Shown one piece after another: positions 44,288-53,328 of a stretch of 64,000 nt of DNA (its first letter is position 1; each line of letters opens with the position of its first letter). The stretch spans positions 1,488,001-1,552,000 of the forward strand of contig CAVSPW010000002.1 in the NCBI GenBank assembly GCA_963729935.1, read 5' to 3'. Source of the stretch: CAIKMD01 sp963729935 (GTDB lineage: Bacteria > Pseudomonadota > Alphaproteobacteria > ATCC43930 > CGMCC-115725). A program made the translations under genes and the position numbers. Under the pieces are notes generated by a model. It was not told the DNA's origin. It saw nothing but the letters and a program-made list of their open reading frames with translations, and did no database searches.

Positions 44288-45285
44288 GATGCAGCCTTTG
44301 GCATGACGCGTCGCTCGCGCGGAATGTGGCGATCGAGCCATGATTTGACCGGCGCCAGCGCGGCTTCTTCGAAATCCTGATCGAGCAACCGCCACAGCCG
44401 CGGAATATGCGCGAGATAGCGCGGCTTCCGGTCGCGCCGGTCGAGCCGGGTGAAGATGCCGACGACCTTGCAATGACGTTGCGCGCCGAGCACGGCGAAA
44501 GCGGCCGCGAAGGCGTCGCGATGGAGGCCCGGAAACGCCGCGAGATAGCGCTCGCGCATCGCGGCGGCGAGGCCGGGCGCGATATCGCGCCGCGAATCCT
44601 CGAGCAACGAGACGAGGTCGTAGGCGACCGGACCGCGCACCGCATCCTGGAAATCGAGGAGCCCGCAGGCGGCGATGCCGCTGCGGCCCGGGATACGCAT
44701 CAGATTGTCGACGTGGTAATCGCGCAGGACCAGGCATTCGGGCACGGCGCGGGCGAGCGGCAGGAGATCGCGCCAGAGCTCGAGGTAGCCCTCGCGCAGT
44801 TCAGGCGGCGTCGGCGCGCCCGTGACCGCCGGCAAATACCAATCGACCAGCAGCGCCGCCTCGTTCAAGAACCGTTCATCGTCATAAGGCGGCAGATCGG
44901 CCCCCCCGGGCCTGAAGCGCCGATGCAGCGCGATCAGCACGTCGACCGCAAGCGTATAGAGCGCGGTCTCGTCCTCGCCCTTGCCGAGAAGGCGCGTGTA
45001 GGTGTCGTCGCCGAAATCCTCGATCAGAAGGAACCCCGCGGCTTCGTCGCCGGCGAGGATCGCCGGCGCGCTGAAGCCGAGTTCGCGCAAGATGCGATCA
45101 ACAGCAACGTAAGGCCGGACATCTTCGTGCGGCGGCACCGCGTCCATCAGCAGCGCCGTCTCGCCCTTGCGTGAGAGCCGAAAATAACGGCGGAAGGACG
45201 CGTCGCCGGCGAGCGCCACGCTTTCCGCGCCGCCCCAGCCGGACGCCCCGAGAAACGCCGCGATCTCGGCATCGCGCTCAGCCAC
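44284..45285 (-). CDS. amgK: N-acetylmuramate/N-acetylglucosamine 1-kinase AmgK-type
   Basis: Aminoglycoside-phosphotransferase-fold sugar kinase of 333 residues. It starts with the kinase N lobe (LAGDASFRRYFRLSRKGETA), has FLLIEDFGDDTYTRLL, the catalytic LVLRDYHVDNLMRI (His-x-Asp-like Asp-Tyr-His) and the DFG-like GLLDFQDAVRGPVAYD. In Pseudomonas and Caulobacter AmgK phosphorylates MurNAc or GlcNAc at C1 for MurU. It overlaps both murU and tsaE. Substrate specificity is inferred from family and pairing. Confidence 0.87.
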   Translation of the reverse strand: MAERDAEIAAFLGASGWGGAESVALAGDASFRRYFRLSRKGETALLMDAVPPHEDVRPYVAVDRILRELGFSAPAILAGDEAAGFLLIEDFGDDTYTRLLGKGEDETALYTLAVDVLIALHRRFRPGGADLPPYDDERFLNEAALLVDWYLPAVTGAPTPPELREGYLELWRDLLPLARAVPECLVLRDYHVDNLMRIPGRSGIAACGLLDFQDAVRGPVAYDLVSLLEDSRRDIAPGLAAAMRERYLAAFPGLHRDAFAAAFAVLGAQRHCKVVGIFTRLDRRDRKPRYLAHIPRLWRLLDQDFEEAALAPVKSWLDRHIPRERRVMPKAAS

Positions 45286-45754
45286 GCTTCAACCCGCCGA
45301 CACGCGAGGCCCAGGATGGCGAGGCATCGAGCCGCGCTCGACGCTCGGTCGCGCCCGGTCCGAGGGCGAGCGTCACGCCGAGATGCTCGCGCGGCAGAAG
45401 CGGCCCAAGCCGCTCGGGCCACTCGATAAGGGAAATCCCTTCAGCGAAAGCGTCCTCGATCCCCAGCTCATACGCATCCTCGGGCCTTTCCAGCCGATAG
45501 AGGTCGAAATGCCATAGCGCAGGCCCGGTAAGAGATTGGTAAATCTCGACCAAGGTGAAGGTCGGGCTCGGGACTTCGCCGGCATCGAGCCGGGCGCCGA
45601 TGAATGCCCGCGCGAAGGTGGTCTTGCCGCTGCCCAAATCGCCGCTCAAGCCGATGACGTCGCCACGCCGCGCGCGGCCGGCCAGATCGGCGGCAAGCGC
45701 ACAGGTTGCCGCCTCGTCCGGCAGATCGATCGCGAAGGTCGTGGGAGCGGTCAC
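45278..45754 (-). CDS. tsaE: tRNA threonylcarbamoyladenosine biosynthesis ATPase TsaE
   Basis: ATPase of the TsaBDE complex needed for t6A37 in ANN-decoding tRNAs. The 158-residue protein has the P-loop GDLGSGKTTFARAFI near 38, VPSPTFTLVEIY, ALWHFDLYRLERPEDAYELG and ISLIEWPERLG, the full TsaE signature. It overlaps amgK by 8 bases. In related genomes it lies next to divL; here a plus-strand reductase gene separates the two. Confidence 0.95.
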   Translation of the reverse strand: MTAPTTFAIDLPDEAATCALAADLAGRARRGDVIGLSGDLGSGKTTFARAFIGARLDAGEVPSPTFTLVEIYQSLTGPALWHFDLYRLERPEDAYELGIEDAFAEGISLIEWPERLGPLLPREHLGVTLALGPGATERRARLDASPSWASRVGGLKRG

Positions 45755-45850
45755 GCCATCCTTTTAGGCCTTCGGAGCGCGGCCCCGCAACCTTGCGCGC
45801 GCGCGCCGCCCTCGTCATGGTACCGGCGATGCGGCGGCAGGGATAAAGTG

Positions 45851-46897
45851 ATGGCGGAAACCGTACAGCGGACGGATGTGGCGATCATCGGCGCGGGTCC
45901 GGTGGGGCTTTTCGCGGTCTTCGAGTGCGGCATGCTTGGCCTCAAATCCCACGTCGTCGATGCGCTGGCCGCGCCAGGCGGGCAGTGCAGCGCGCTCTAT
46001 CCCGAAAAGCCGATCTACGACATACCCGGTTATCCCACGATCGAGGCCGCCGAGCTCGTCCGCAAGCTGGAGGAGCAAGCGGCGCCCTTCGCCCCGCATT
46101 ACCACCTCGATCAACGGGTCGAGACGCTGAAACCTTTGGCGGGCGGCGGCTTCCGCCTCGAAACCTCGCGCGGCTCCGTGATCGAAGCCCGCGGCGTGAT
46201 CATCGCCGCCGGCGTCGGCGCCTTCGGCCCGAACCGGCCGCCGCTTGCCGGGCTCGAAGCCTATGAGGGCAGGAGCGTCTTCTACCTGGTCACGCGACGC
46301 GAGGCATTTCGCGGTCAGCGCGTGGTGATCGCCGGCGGCGGCGATAGCGCCGTCGATTGGGCGATATCGCTTGCCGATGTCGCCGACCGCGTGATGGTGG
46401 TCCATCGCCGCGCCAAATTTCGCGCAGCGCCCGAATCGGCGGCGCGATTGGACGCGCTTGCCCAGGCCGGACGCATCGACCTGATCATCCCTTATCAACT
46501 GCATGCGCTTGAAGGCAGCGGCGGCAAGCTTGGCGCGGTGATCGTCGCGGATCTGAACGGCGCGACCAAGAAGCTGCAAGCCGACGTGTTGCTGCCGTTT
46601 TTCGGCCTCTCGATGAATCTGGGACCGATCGCGGAATGGGGACTTGCCTTCGATCACCACCACATCGCCGTCCAGCCCGCCACCTGCATGACATCGAGCG
46701 AGGGGATCTTTGCGATCGGCGACATCGCAACCTATCCCGGCAAGTTGAAGCTGATCCTCACGGGTTTTGCCGAAGCCGCGCTCGCGGCGCACGCGCTTTA
46801 CCCGATCCTTCACCGCGGCCAAGCGCTGCATTTCGAATATTCGACGACGAAGGGCGTGCCCGGAAAAGCCGGATCGAACGTTACCGGATCGGATTGA
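45851..46897 (+). CDS. ferredoxin-NADP+ reductase, thioredoxin-reductase-like (FNR2 type)
   Basis: FAD-containing NADPH:ferredoxin/flavodoxin reductase of 348 residues. The N-terminal FAD motif VAIIGAGPVGLFAVFECGMLG is split by length here (first 20 residues of it). PGGQCSALYPEKPIYDIPGYP replaces the redox CxxC of true thioredoxin reductase. VVIAGGGDSAVDWAISLA is the NADPH site and GIFAIGDIATYPGKLKLI is the C-terminal FAD motif. Lack of CxxC argues for FNR2 over thioredoxin reductase. It starts at ATG 45851 and runs opposite to all its neighbours. Confidence 0.9.
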   Translation: MAETVQRTDVAIIGAGPVGLFAVFECGMLGLKSHVVDALAAPGGQCSALYPEKPIYDIPGYPTIEAAELVRKLEEQAAPFAPHYHLDQRVETLKPLAGGGFRLETSRGSVIEARGVIIAAGVGAFGPNRPPLAGLEAYEGRSVFYLVTRREAFRGQRVVIAGGGDSAVDWAISLADVADRVMVVHRRAKFRAAPESAARLDALAQAGRIDLIIPYQLHALEGSGGKLGAVIVADLNGATKKLQADVLLPFFGLSMNLGPIAEWGLAFDHHHIAVQPATCMTSSEGIFAIGDIATYPGKLKLILTGFAEAALAAHALYPILHRGQALHFEYSTTKGVPGKAGSNVTGSD

Positions 46898-46973
46898 ACC
46901 GCGATGACGCTCGATCCAATTCTTCGGCGGCATCGTCTGGGGCGAGCCGGCATCGACCTCGCTGGACCATGCC

Positions 46974-49304
46974 CTAAGCCGTGACCTTCGCCCCCTTGCG
47001 GGCCGGCACGGTCGCATTGAGCCAGCATGTCACGGTCGTCCCGCGGCCGGGATGCGAGTGCAGCTCGACGACGCCGCCATGCAGTTCGATGAGGCTCTTG
47101 ACCAAAGAAAGCCCGAGGCCGGCGCCCGACTGCCGCGCTTGCGTGCTGCCGCGCTCGAATTTTTCGAAAATGCGCTCCTGATCCTGCTCGGCGACGCCGA
47201 CACCGGTATCGGAGACGATGAGCGCCACCCGGTCGCCCTCGCGCCGCGCGGCGAGCGTAACCGAGCCGCCCTCGGGCGTGAATTTGAGGGCGTTGGAAAC
47301 GAGATTGAAGATCGCCTGCTTCAGGCGGCGCTCGTCGCCCGGAACCGTGCCGATATCGGCCGGGCAATCGAATTCGATGCGGAGTCCTTGCGCGCGGGCC
47401 CGCTCGCGCGCCAAGGTGATCACCCCCGACATCAACGCATGGATGTCGACCGGCTCGCGATCGATCTCCATATAGCCCGCTTCGATCGTCGCCAGATCGA
47501 GAATGTCGTTGATGAGCGACAGCAATTGTCCCGAACTTTCGAGAATCGACTGCGCATAGCCGGATTGGCGGGGATTGAGCTCGCCGAAATATTGATGGGC
47601 GAGAATCTCGGTGAACCCGATGATCGCGTTCAGGGGCGTGCGCAGCTCGTAGGAGACGTTGGCGATGAATTCGCTCTTCAGCCGGTCGGCGGTCTCGAGC
47701 GCCTCGTTGCGCTCGCGCAACGCGCTTTCCACGCGCGCGGAATCGGTCGTATCGAGATAGCTCAGCAGCACGTTGCCATCCGGCAGCGGCACGGTCACCG
47801 CCTGCAGCACCGAGCCGTTGCGGCGCTCGAGACGCGTATTCGCCGGCCGATCGGCGGTGAGGCGTGCGATGATGCGGGCCTTGAGATCGGGCCAGTCCCG
47901 GCCGGTATCGAAGAAGCTCCGCAGCTTTTCGGCGATCTCGCTGACATGCGGCTCGCCGGCGAGGCTTTCCGGCGGCAGGTCCCACAGCTTGGCGTAGGCC
48001 GGATTCCACAGCTTGAGCCGCCCATCGCTGCCGAGCACGGCGATGCCTTCATAAAGATGGTCGAGGGTCTCGCGCTGCACCTGGATCAGCGTGTTGTAGG
48101 AACGCTCGAGCGCGAGGCGGTCGGTCACATCCTCATAGGCAAAGATCAGCCCGCCGAAGGGATGCGGGCTCACGACCAAGCGCAGCGTGCGCTCATCGGG
48201 AAGATGCAAGAGCTCTTCATGCGGCGCGATCAACGAGGTGAATTGCGCCAGCAATTGCCGGCGAAAAGCGCGGAAATCGGCCACTTCGGGTAAGCGGCGG
48301 CGCTCGCGCAGACGCTCCATCACTTCTTCGATGAGCGGATGCGTCGCGAGCCAATCCTCTTCCAGCTGCCACAGTTGGGCAAAGGCGGTGTTGACGAAAG
48401 CGAGGCGCCGGTCGGAACCATAGATCGCGATGGCGACGGCGATCCGCTCGAGGACGTTGGCATGGGCGGCGATGTGCCGGTTCAACTCGGCCTGAGCCGC
48501 CTCGAGGTCGGTTTGATCGCGCGCAAATCCGAGAACCTCGCCGCCGTCGAAGCTGCCGGCCGCACCGAGCCGCATCTCGGTCAATTCGAGCCAGCGCCGC
48601 GAACCGTTGACGACGACGTGGCGGGTTTCCGACACCGGGCCGCGGGACCGGACCGCCTTTGCGGCCAGGGCCTTTGCCGCCGCGCCGGCGAGCTCCCGCC
48701 TCTCGGCCACTGCTGTGTCGGGGGCTGCGTCGACGGCCGTGGCATAGGCGGGGTTGCAATCGATCAGATTGAGATCCGATTCGCGCCGCCGCCAAATCGG
48801 AAAGGGCAGCGCGTCGATCACGGCTCGGAGGGCATCATGGTCGCGTTCGGCCGCGGCATGGCCATCGGCGTCGGCAAACCACACCGCCGCACCCAGGACC
48901 GCGCCCGAGGCGGCGGTGAGGCGTCGGCCCGATATGTCGAATGCCTCACCGCCTTGAGCGAGCCGCGCACGCAGATCGAAATCCGTCCCGTCCTGGCGCA
49001 GATGCGTAACCGCGCGATCAAGCGCCGTCGCGTCGCTCGGCACGAAACGAGCGGCAATCGCCGCGAATTCCTGCTCCGGGCCACCCAGCGCCGCAAGCAT
49101 CCCTGGATTGAAGCTTTCCTTGCCGCCCGCGCGGAAGAAGTAAAGCGCTACCGGTCCGGCGGAGAGCACGGCGTCCCGCTCGGCCAAAGCCGTCACCAGC
49201 CGCGCCTGCTCGCTCTTCGACGCTGCCCCGCGCCTGACCTGGAGGACGATCACCAAGCCGGCGACAACGGCGATCGCCGCGATCAACCCCGCATCAAAGA
49301 GCAC
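46974..49304 (-). CDS. divL: DivL-type cell-cycle tyrosine pseudo-kinase
   Basis: 776-residue homologue of the Caulobacter regulator DivL, which controls CckA through PleC/DivK. It has an N-terminal membrane helix (about 8-21), several PAS-like regions (about 45-410, 412-520), a HisKA-like helix pair and an HATPase with NLVSNALKF, SDTGVG and GAGLGLSLV. The phosphoacceptor site reads SYELRTPL: Tyr552 (codon TAC at 47651-47649) replaces His, as Tyr550 does in C. crescentus. It starts with GTG. It is not a PleC- or CckA-like kinase because of the Tyr. Confidence 0.92.
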   Translation of the reverse strand: MLFDAGLIAAIAVVAGLVIVLQVRRGAASKSEQARLVTALAERDAVLSAGPVALYFFRAGGKESFNPGMLAALGGPEQEFAAIAARFVPSDATALDRAVTHLRQDGTDFDLRARLAQGGEAFDISGRRLTAASGAVLGAAVWFADADGHAAAERDHDALRAVIDALPFPIWRRRESDLNLIDCNPAYATAVDAAPDTAVAERRELAGAAAKALAAKAVRSRGPVSETRHVVVNGSRRWLELTEMRLGAAGSFDGGEVLGFARDQTDLEAAQAELNRHIAAHANVLERIAVAIAIYGSDRRLAFVNTAFAQLWQLEEDWLATHPLIEEVMERLRERRRLPEVADFRAFRRQLLAQFTSLIAPHEELLHLPDERTLRLVVSPHPFGGLIFAYEDVTDRLALERSYNTLIQVQRETLDHLYEGIAVLGSDGRLKLWNPAYAKLWDLPPESLAGEPHVSEIAEKLRSFFDTGRDWPDLKARIIARLTADRPANTRLERRNGSVLQAVTVPLPDGNVLLSYLDTTDSARVESALRERNEALETADRLKSEFIANVSYELRTPLNAIIGFTEILAHQYFGELNPRQSGYAQSILESSGQLLSLINDILDLATIEAGYMEIDREPVDIHALMSGVITLARERARAQGLRIEFDCPADIGTVPGDERRLKQAIFNLVSNALKFTPEGGSVTLAARREGDRVALIVSDTGVGVAEQDQERIFEKFERGSTQARQSGAGLGLSLVKSLIELHGGVVELHSHPGRGTTVTCWLNATVPARKGAKVTA

Positions 49305-49396
49305 ACCCGCCCCCCGTGCCCTGAATCATTTCCGGGGAGATTATGGCGCGGTCCGGCAATTCGCGCAGGAAAAAATCGACACCGCGGAGCGTCGGA

Positions 49397-51148
49397 TCAG
49401 GCGAGCGCGTTGAAATCGTCGAGAAGGCTTGCGATTCGGCCATCGTCGAGCTGGTCCATAATGGCGGCCGTGCGACGCGCAGCGGCCGCCAGATCGAGGG
49501 CGCGGATGCGCTGCTTGACCCGGGCGATATTGGCGGGCGCCATCGACAGTTCGGTGATTCCAAACCCGAGCAGCAACGCGATGTAACGCGGATCGCCCGC
49601 CATCTCGCCGCAGAGACAGACCGGCTTTTTCGCGCGCAACGCCGCCTGCACCGAGAATTGAATGAGCCGCAACACGGCCGGGTGGAGGGGGTTGTAGAGA
49701 TCGGCAACCGCCTCATCGCCACGGTCGATCGCCAAGGTATATTGGATGAGATCATTGGTGCCGATCGAGAAGAAATCGGCCGACGCGGCGAGCGCGTCGG
49801 CGGCGAGCGCCGCCCCGGGGATCTCGATCATGACGCCGATGGGCGGCAATTCTTGCGGCAGTTTAACGCCGCGCCGCTTGAGCCGCCGCGCCATCTGCGC
49901 GACGGCGTCGCGCACGCGCTTCAATTCGTTGACGCTCGATATCATCGGCAGGAGGATGCGCACGGGACCGAGCGCCGCGGCGCGCAAGATCGCGGCCAAC
50001 TGCGGATCGAGCAAGCGCCGCTCTTTCAAGGAAAGCCGGATTGCCCGCAGACCCAGTGCCGGGTTCGCGGCCCCGGCAGGCAGCATCTTCGCCAACGGCA
50101 CCGACATTTTGTCGCCGCCGATATCGAGCGTACGGATGGTCACGGGCTTGCCGTTCATGCCGCGCACGAGATCGGCATAGGCGGCGTATTGCTCGTCCTC
50201 GCTCGGCAGATCCTCGCGGTTCATGAAGAGAAACTCGCTGCGCAACAGGCCGATGCCTTCCGCGCCGGCCTCTCTCGCCTGATCGAGTTCGCGCGGCAGC
50301 TCGAGATTGGCCTGAAGCATGATTTCGGTGCCGTCGCGCGTCACGGCCGGCAGACGGCGCAGCCGGTAGAGCTGACGCGCGGCACGGGCGAGATCTTCGG
50401 CCTTTGCCTCGTAGCGCGCGACCGTCGCCGGCATCGGATTGAGCACGATCGCGCCTTCACTGCCATCGACGACCACGGTATCGCCCGATTCCACGCGTTC
50501 CAGCAATCCGGCGACGCCCAGCACCGCAGGCAGATTCAAGGCGCGGGCCATGATGGCGGTATGGCTTTCGGCACCGCCCAGCACGGTCGCGAACCCCGCG
50601 ATCCGCCGCGGGTCCATCAGCGCGGTGTCGGCCGGCGTCAGCTCCTCGGCCAGAATGACCGTGCCTTCGGGCAGCCGTTGGATCGAAGCGAAGGGCGTTT
50701 TGGTGAGATTGCGGACGAGACGCGTTCCGACCACGCGAATATCGTCGATCCGCGCGGCAAGGTAAGCATCGCCCATTTCGGCAAAGCTGTTCGCGACCTG
50801 AGCGATCTCGTCACGGACGGCGCGTTCGGCATTGATCTGGTCGGAGCGGATGCGCCCCTCCACCCCGCGCACGAGACGCGAATTGGCGAGCATGTGGAGA
50901 TGCGCGTCGAGGAGATAGCCGGCTTCCTCCTTCGCGGTGCCGGGCAGGCCCTCCGCCTTGCTTTTGAGCTTACGCAGTTGCTTGACGGACAACGCGACCG
51001 CCGCCGCAAATCGCTGCAGCTCGGGATCGACCTGATCCGCTTCGAGCTGGTATTCGGGAACGGCGACGTTGCTGTCGCTGACGAAGGCCGGACCGATGGC
51101 GACGCCCGGCGATATGCCGAGTCCTTCGAGCCGCCGCTCGGTCTTCAT
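49397..51148 (-). CDS. ptsI: PTS phosphoenolpyruvate-protein phosphotransferase, enzyme I
   Basis: First phosphoryl carrier of the PTS, taking phosphate from PEP. The 583-residue protein starts GISPGVAIGPA without a GAF domain, so it is not PtsP-like. The phospho-His196 lies in GGAESHTAIMAR. EGIGLLRSEFLFM, TIRTLDIGGDK and ADFFSIGTNDLIQYTLA (PEP site) follow; the C-terminal CGEMAGDPRYIALLLGFG contains the catalytic Cys. It ends the hprK-rapZ-EIIA-ptsH-ptsI gene order, with ptsH 4 bases away. Confidence 0.96.
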   Translation of the reverse strand: MKTERRLEGLGISPGVAIGPAFVSDSNVAVPEYQLEADQVDPELQRFAAAVALSVKQLRKLKSKAEGLPGTAKEEAGYLLDAHLHMLANSRLVRGVEGRIRSDQINAERAVRDEIAQVANSFAEMGDAYLAARIDDIRVVGTRLVRNLTKTPFASIQRLPEGTVILAEELTPADTALMDPRRIAGFATVLGGAESHTAIMARALNLPAVLGVAGLLERVESGDTVVVDGSEGAIVLNPMPATVARYEAKAEDLARAARQLYRLRRLPAVTRDGTEIMLQANLELPRELDQAREAGAEGIGLLRSEFLFMNREDLPSEDEQYAAYADLVRGMNGKPVTIRTLDIGGDKMSVPLAKMLPAGAANPALGLRAIRLSLKERRLLDPQLAAILRAAALGPVRILLPMISSVNELKRVRDAVAQMARRLKRRGVKLPQELPPIGVMIEIPGAALAADALAASADFFSIGTNDLIQYTLAIDRGDEAVADLYNPLHPAVLRLIQFSVQAALRAKKPVCLCGEMAGDPRYIALLLGFGITELSMAPANIARVKQRIRALDLAAAARRTAAIMDQLDDGRIASLLDDFNALA

Positions 51149-51152
51149 GAGA

Positions 51153-51452
51153 TCACGACTCGTCGAAGCCGCCGCTCACGAGAGCCGCAAGCGCCGGCAC
51201 CGCGCGCGCGGCGTCGGGGCCGGTCGCGCTGATTTCGAGCTCGGTGCCGGGTCCGGCCGCCAGCATCATCAGACCCATGATCGAGCGCCCGGAAACCGAT
51301 GTTCCATTCTTGGCCACCGTGACCTCCGCGTCGAACTCGAACGCCAATTTAACAAACCGCGCTGCAGCGCGCGCATGCAATCCGCGGCGATTGCAAATGA
51401 CCGCCTTGCCCCGAACCGGCGTCCCGCCCGTGGCCGATGGGGGGACCTCCAT
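51153..51452 (-). CDS. ptsH: phosphocarrier protein HPr
   Basis: Phosphoryl carrier between enzyme I and EIIA, 99 residues. His26 in RGLHARAAARF is the phospho-His (His15 in E. coli numbering) and Ser57 in GTSVSGRSIMGLMML is at the regulatory Ser46 position, the target of HprK. A 12-residue N-terminal extension precedes the core. Its ATG overlaps the EIIA stop by one base (TGATG). It is part of the PTS regulatory cluster with no sugar permease. Confidence 0.95.
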   Translation of the reverse strand: MEVPPSATGGTPVRGKAVICNRRGLHARAAARFVKLAFEFDAEVTVAKNGTSVSGRSIMGLMMLAAGPGTELEISATGPDAARAVPALAALVSGGFDES

Positions 51453-51856
51453 CAGCGCGCGTCGGCCAGCAACTGAGAAGCGACGTTGATGTATTTGCGT
51501 CCCGCCTCCTGCGCGCCCCGCACGGCGGTGGCCAGCGTTTCGGTCTCCCTCAACCCGGCAAGCTTGATCAGCATCGGCAGATTGACGCCGGCGATCACCT
51601 CGACCTTGGACTTGTCCATGACCGAAATAGCGAGATTGGATGGCGTCCCGCCGAACATGTCGGTCAGGAGAACGACCCCCTTGCCGGCGTCGACTTCGGA
51701 AATCGCGCGCAGAATGTCTTGGCGGCGGCGCTCCATATCATCCTCGGGACCGATGCAAACCGCGGCGATGTTGCGCTGCGGACCGACGACATGCTCAAGC
51801 GCGGCGATGAATTCTGCGGCGAGCCTGCCATGGGTGACGAGAACCATTCCGATCAT
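51452..51856 (-). CDS. mannose-family PTS EIIA protein (regulatory EIIA-Man)
   Basis: EIIA of the mannose/sorbose family, 134 residues. His9 in MIGMVLVTHGRLA is the phosphate acceptor; VVLLTDMFGGTPSNLA is the family signature. No EIIB, EIIC or EIID is nearby, so it serves regulation, as proposed for alphaproteobacterial ManX-like EIIA. It overlaps rapZ by 4 bases (ATGA) and ptsH by one. Confidence 0.93.
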   Translation of the reverse strand: MIGMVLVTHGRLAAEFIAALEHVVGPQRNIAAVCIGPEDDMERRRQDILRAISEVDAGKGVVLLTDMFGGTPSNLAISVMDKSKVEVIAGVNLPMLIKLAGLRETETLATAVRGAQEAGRKYINVASQLLADAR

Positions 51857-52791
51857 GCGACATCCTTCACAGCATTGTCCCGCGCGACGGCACGGGGAGT
51901 TTCGGGGTCGGACGCGGCGCCCGGATCGAGGTCGCGATGCGCAACCGCGACACGACGCCCCTCTTGGCCGAGCCAGGCGGCGAGACGCTCGGCAACATAG
52001 ACCGAGCGATGACGCCCGCCGGTACAGCCGATGGCGATGGTGAGATAAGTTTTGCCTTCGCGCTCATACCGCGGAAGCAGTTTGCCGAGCCAGTCGCAGA
52101 ACTCCGCGAAACGCGATTCGAAATCCGGATCGGCGTCGATGTAATCGCCGACCGCGCGGTCCTTGCCCGTCAACGGCCGCAACGCGGGAACGTAATGCGG
52201 ATTATTGAGGAAGCGGACATCGAGCACCAGATCCGCGTTGCGCGGCAAGCCGCGGCGATAGGAGAACGAAGTGACGAAGATGCTGAGCACCGGCGCGGCA
52301 TCGATGCCGAAATGGCCTTGCATCACGCGCTTCAGATCGTGCGGCGTCAGGAGCGATGTGTCGATCACGAGATCGGCACGATCGCGCAGGGGACGTACGC
52401 GTTCACGCTCGAGCCTGATTCCGTCGGCAACCGGCCGCTCGGCCGCCAGCGGATGACGGCGGCGCGTCTCGGTATAGCGGCGCTCGAGCCGATCGTCGTC
52501 GCAGTCGAGAAAGACAATGTGCAGATCGAGATTGCGCTCGGCCGCGAGACGGTCGAGTGCCTGAACCAATGCCGGCACCGCGAAGTCGCGGGTACGCACG
52601 TCGACACCGATCGCGAGCGGCACATGGTTCGACGAAGGGACGACGAGATTGGGCAGGAGCGTGAGCGGCAGATTGTCGACCGCCTCATAGCCCATGTCTT
52701 CGAGCGCCTTCAAAGCGGTGGAGCGCCCTGCGCCGGACATGCCGGTCACGACGAGAAGCTTTTCGGCGGTTTCCTCCCGTGCGGCGTTCAT
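51853..52791 (-). CDS. rapZ: RapZ-family nucleotide-binding protein
   Basis: P-loop protein of 312 residues. Walker A is VVTGMSGAGRSTALKALED near 13, followed by GYEAVDNLPLTLLPNL, DCDDDRLERRYTETRRRHPLA and the C-terminal GCTGGRHRSVYVAERLA, the RapZ GlcN6P-binding domain. In E. coli RapZ controls the GlmY/GlmZ small RNAs. Those RNAs are not known in this class, so the partner here is unclear. It sits between hprK and the EIIA gene and overlaps both. Confidence 0.94.
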   Translation of the reverse strand: MNAAREETAEKLLVVTGMSGAGRSTALKALEDMGYEAVDNLPLTLLPNLVVPSSNHVPLAIGVDVRTRDFAVPALVQALDRLAAERNLDLHIVFLDCDDDRLERRYTETRRRHPLAAERPVADGIRLERERVRPLRDRADLVIDTSLLTPHDLKRVMQGHFGIDAAPVLSIFVTSFSYRRGLPRNADLVLDVRFLNNPHYVPALRPLTGKDRAVGDYIDADPDFESRFAEFCDWLGKLLPRYEREGKTYLTIAIGCTGGRHRSVYVAERLAAWLGQEGRRVAVAHRDLDPGAASDPETPRAVARDNAVKDVA

Positions 52792-53213
52792 CGCGCCATC
52801 GCCGGCGCCGCCCGCAAGGCAAGGCGCAGTTTGGCGACGACCGAGGCCTCGAAAGGCGCGAGCGAAAGCAATGGCACGCTGCGTCCGAGGAACACGCAGG
52901 CCCGCGGCTCGGGCATGCGCTCGACCATCGCGGAAGGGACCAGATCGACGACGGCGCGCAAAGGCGCGGCAACGACGCTGGGCACCTGCAAAATGCCGAG
53001 GCCGCGCACTTCGATCTGCCCGGCAATCGTCGCCGGAGCGGTCATCGATATTTCATCGCCATCGAGTCGCAGTTCGGTTTGGTCATCCGCAACGAGCCGT
53101 GCGCCCTGATCGATGAGGCGCAAAGCGAGGTCCGACTTTCCGCATCCGGATGGCCCGCGCAGCAGCACGCCTTCGCCATCGAGCGCCACCGCCGTTCCAT
53201 GAACCCGGATCAT
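52788..53213 (-). CDS. hprK: short HPr kinase/phosphorylase-type protein
   Basis: 141-residue kinase domain only. Walker A GPSGCGKSDLALRLID is near 19, ADDQTELRLDGDEI follows, and GQIEVRGLGI is the HprK signature. Full-length Firmicute HprK is about 310 residues; the lone C-terminal domain is typical of alphaproteobacteria. It probably phosphorylates HPr on Ser57, which would inhibit the PTS chain. The gene starts after an AT-rich 177-base gap that holds its likely promoter, and it overlaps rapZ by 4 bases. Confidence 0.92.
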   Translation of the reverse strand: MIRVHGTAVALDGEGVLLRGPSGCGKSDLALRLIDQGARLVADDQTELRLDGDEISMTAPATIAGQIEVRGLGILQVPSVVAAPLRAVVDLVPSAMVERMPEPRACVFLGRSVPLLSLAPFEASVVAKLRLALRAAPAMAR

Positions 53214-53328
53214 GGGGCGCTCTAGTGCGCCGCTCTTTATTCAAAGTCAATCGATTTGGCGTCGCAACATGAGGCGAAAAATCGTCGTTAATCACGTAGT
53301 TGAGGCCAAAACCCGCATGACCCCAAGG

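Noticed and set aside
49343..51232. 629-codon plus-strand frame opposite ptsI
   Set aside because: Antisense shadow of ptsI; the same GC bias explains it.
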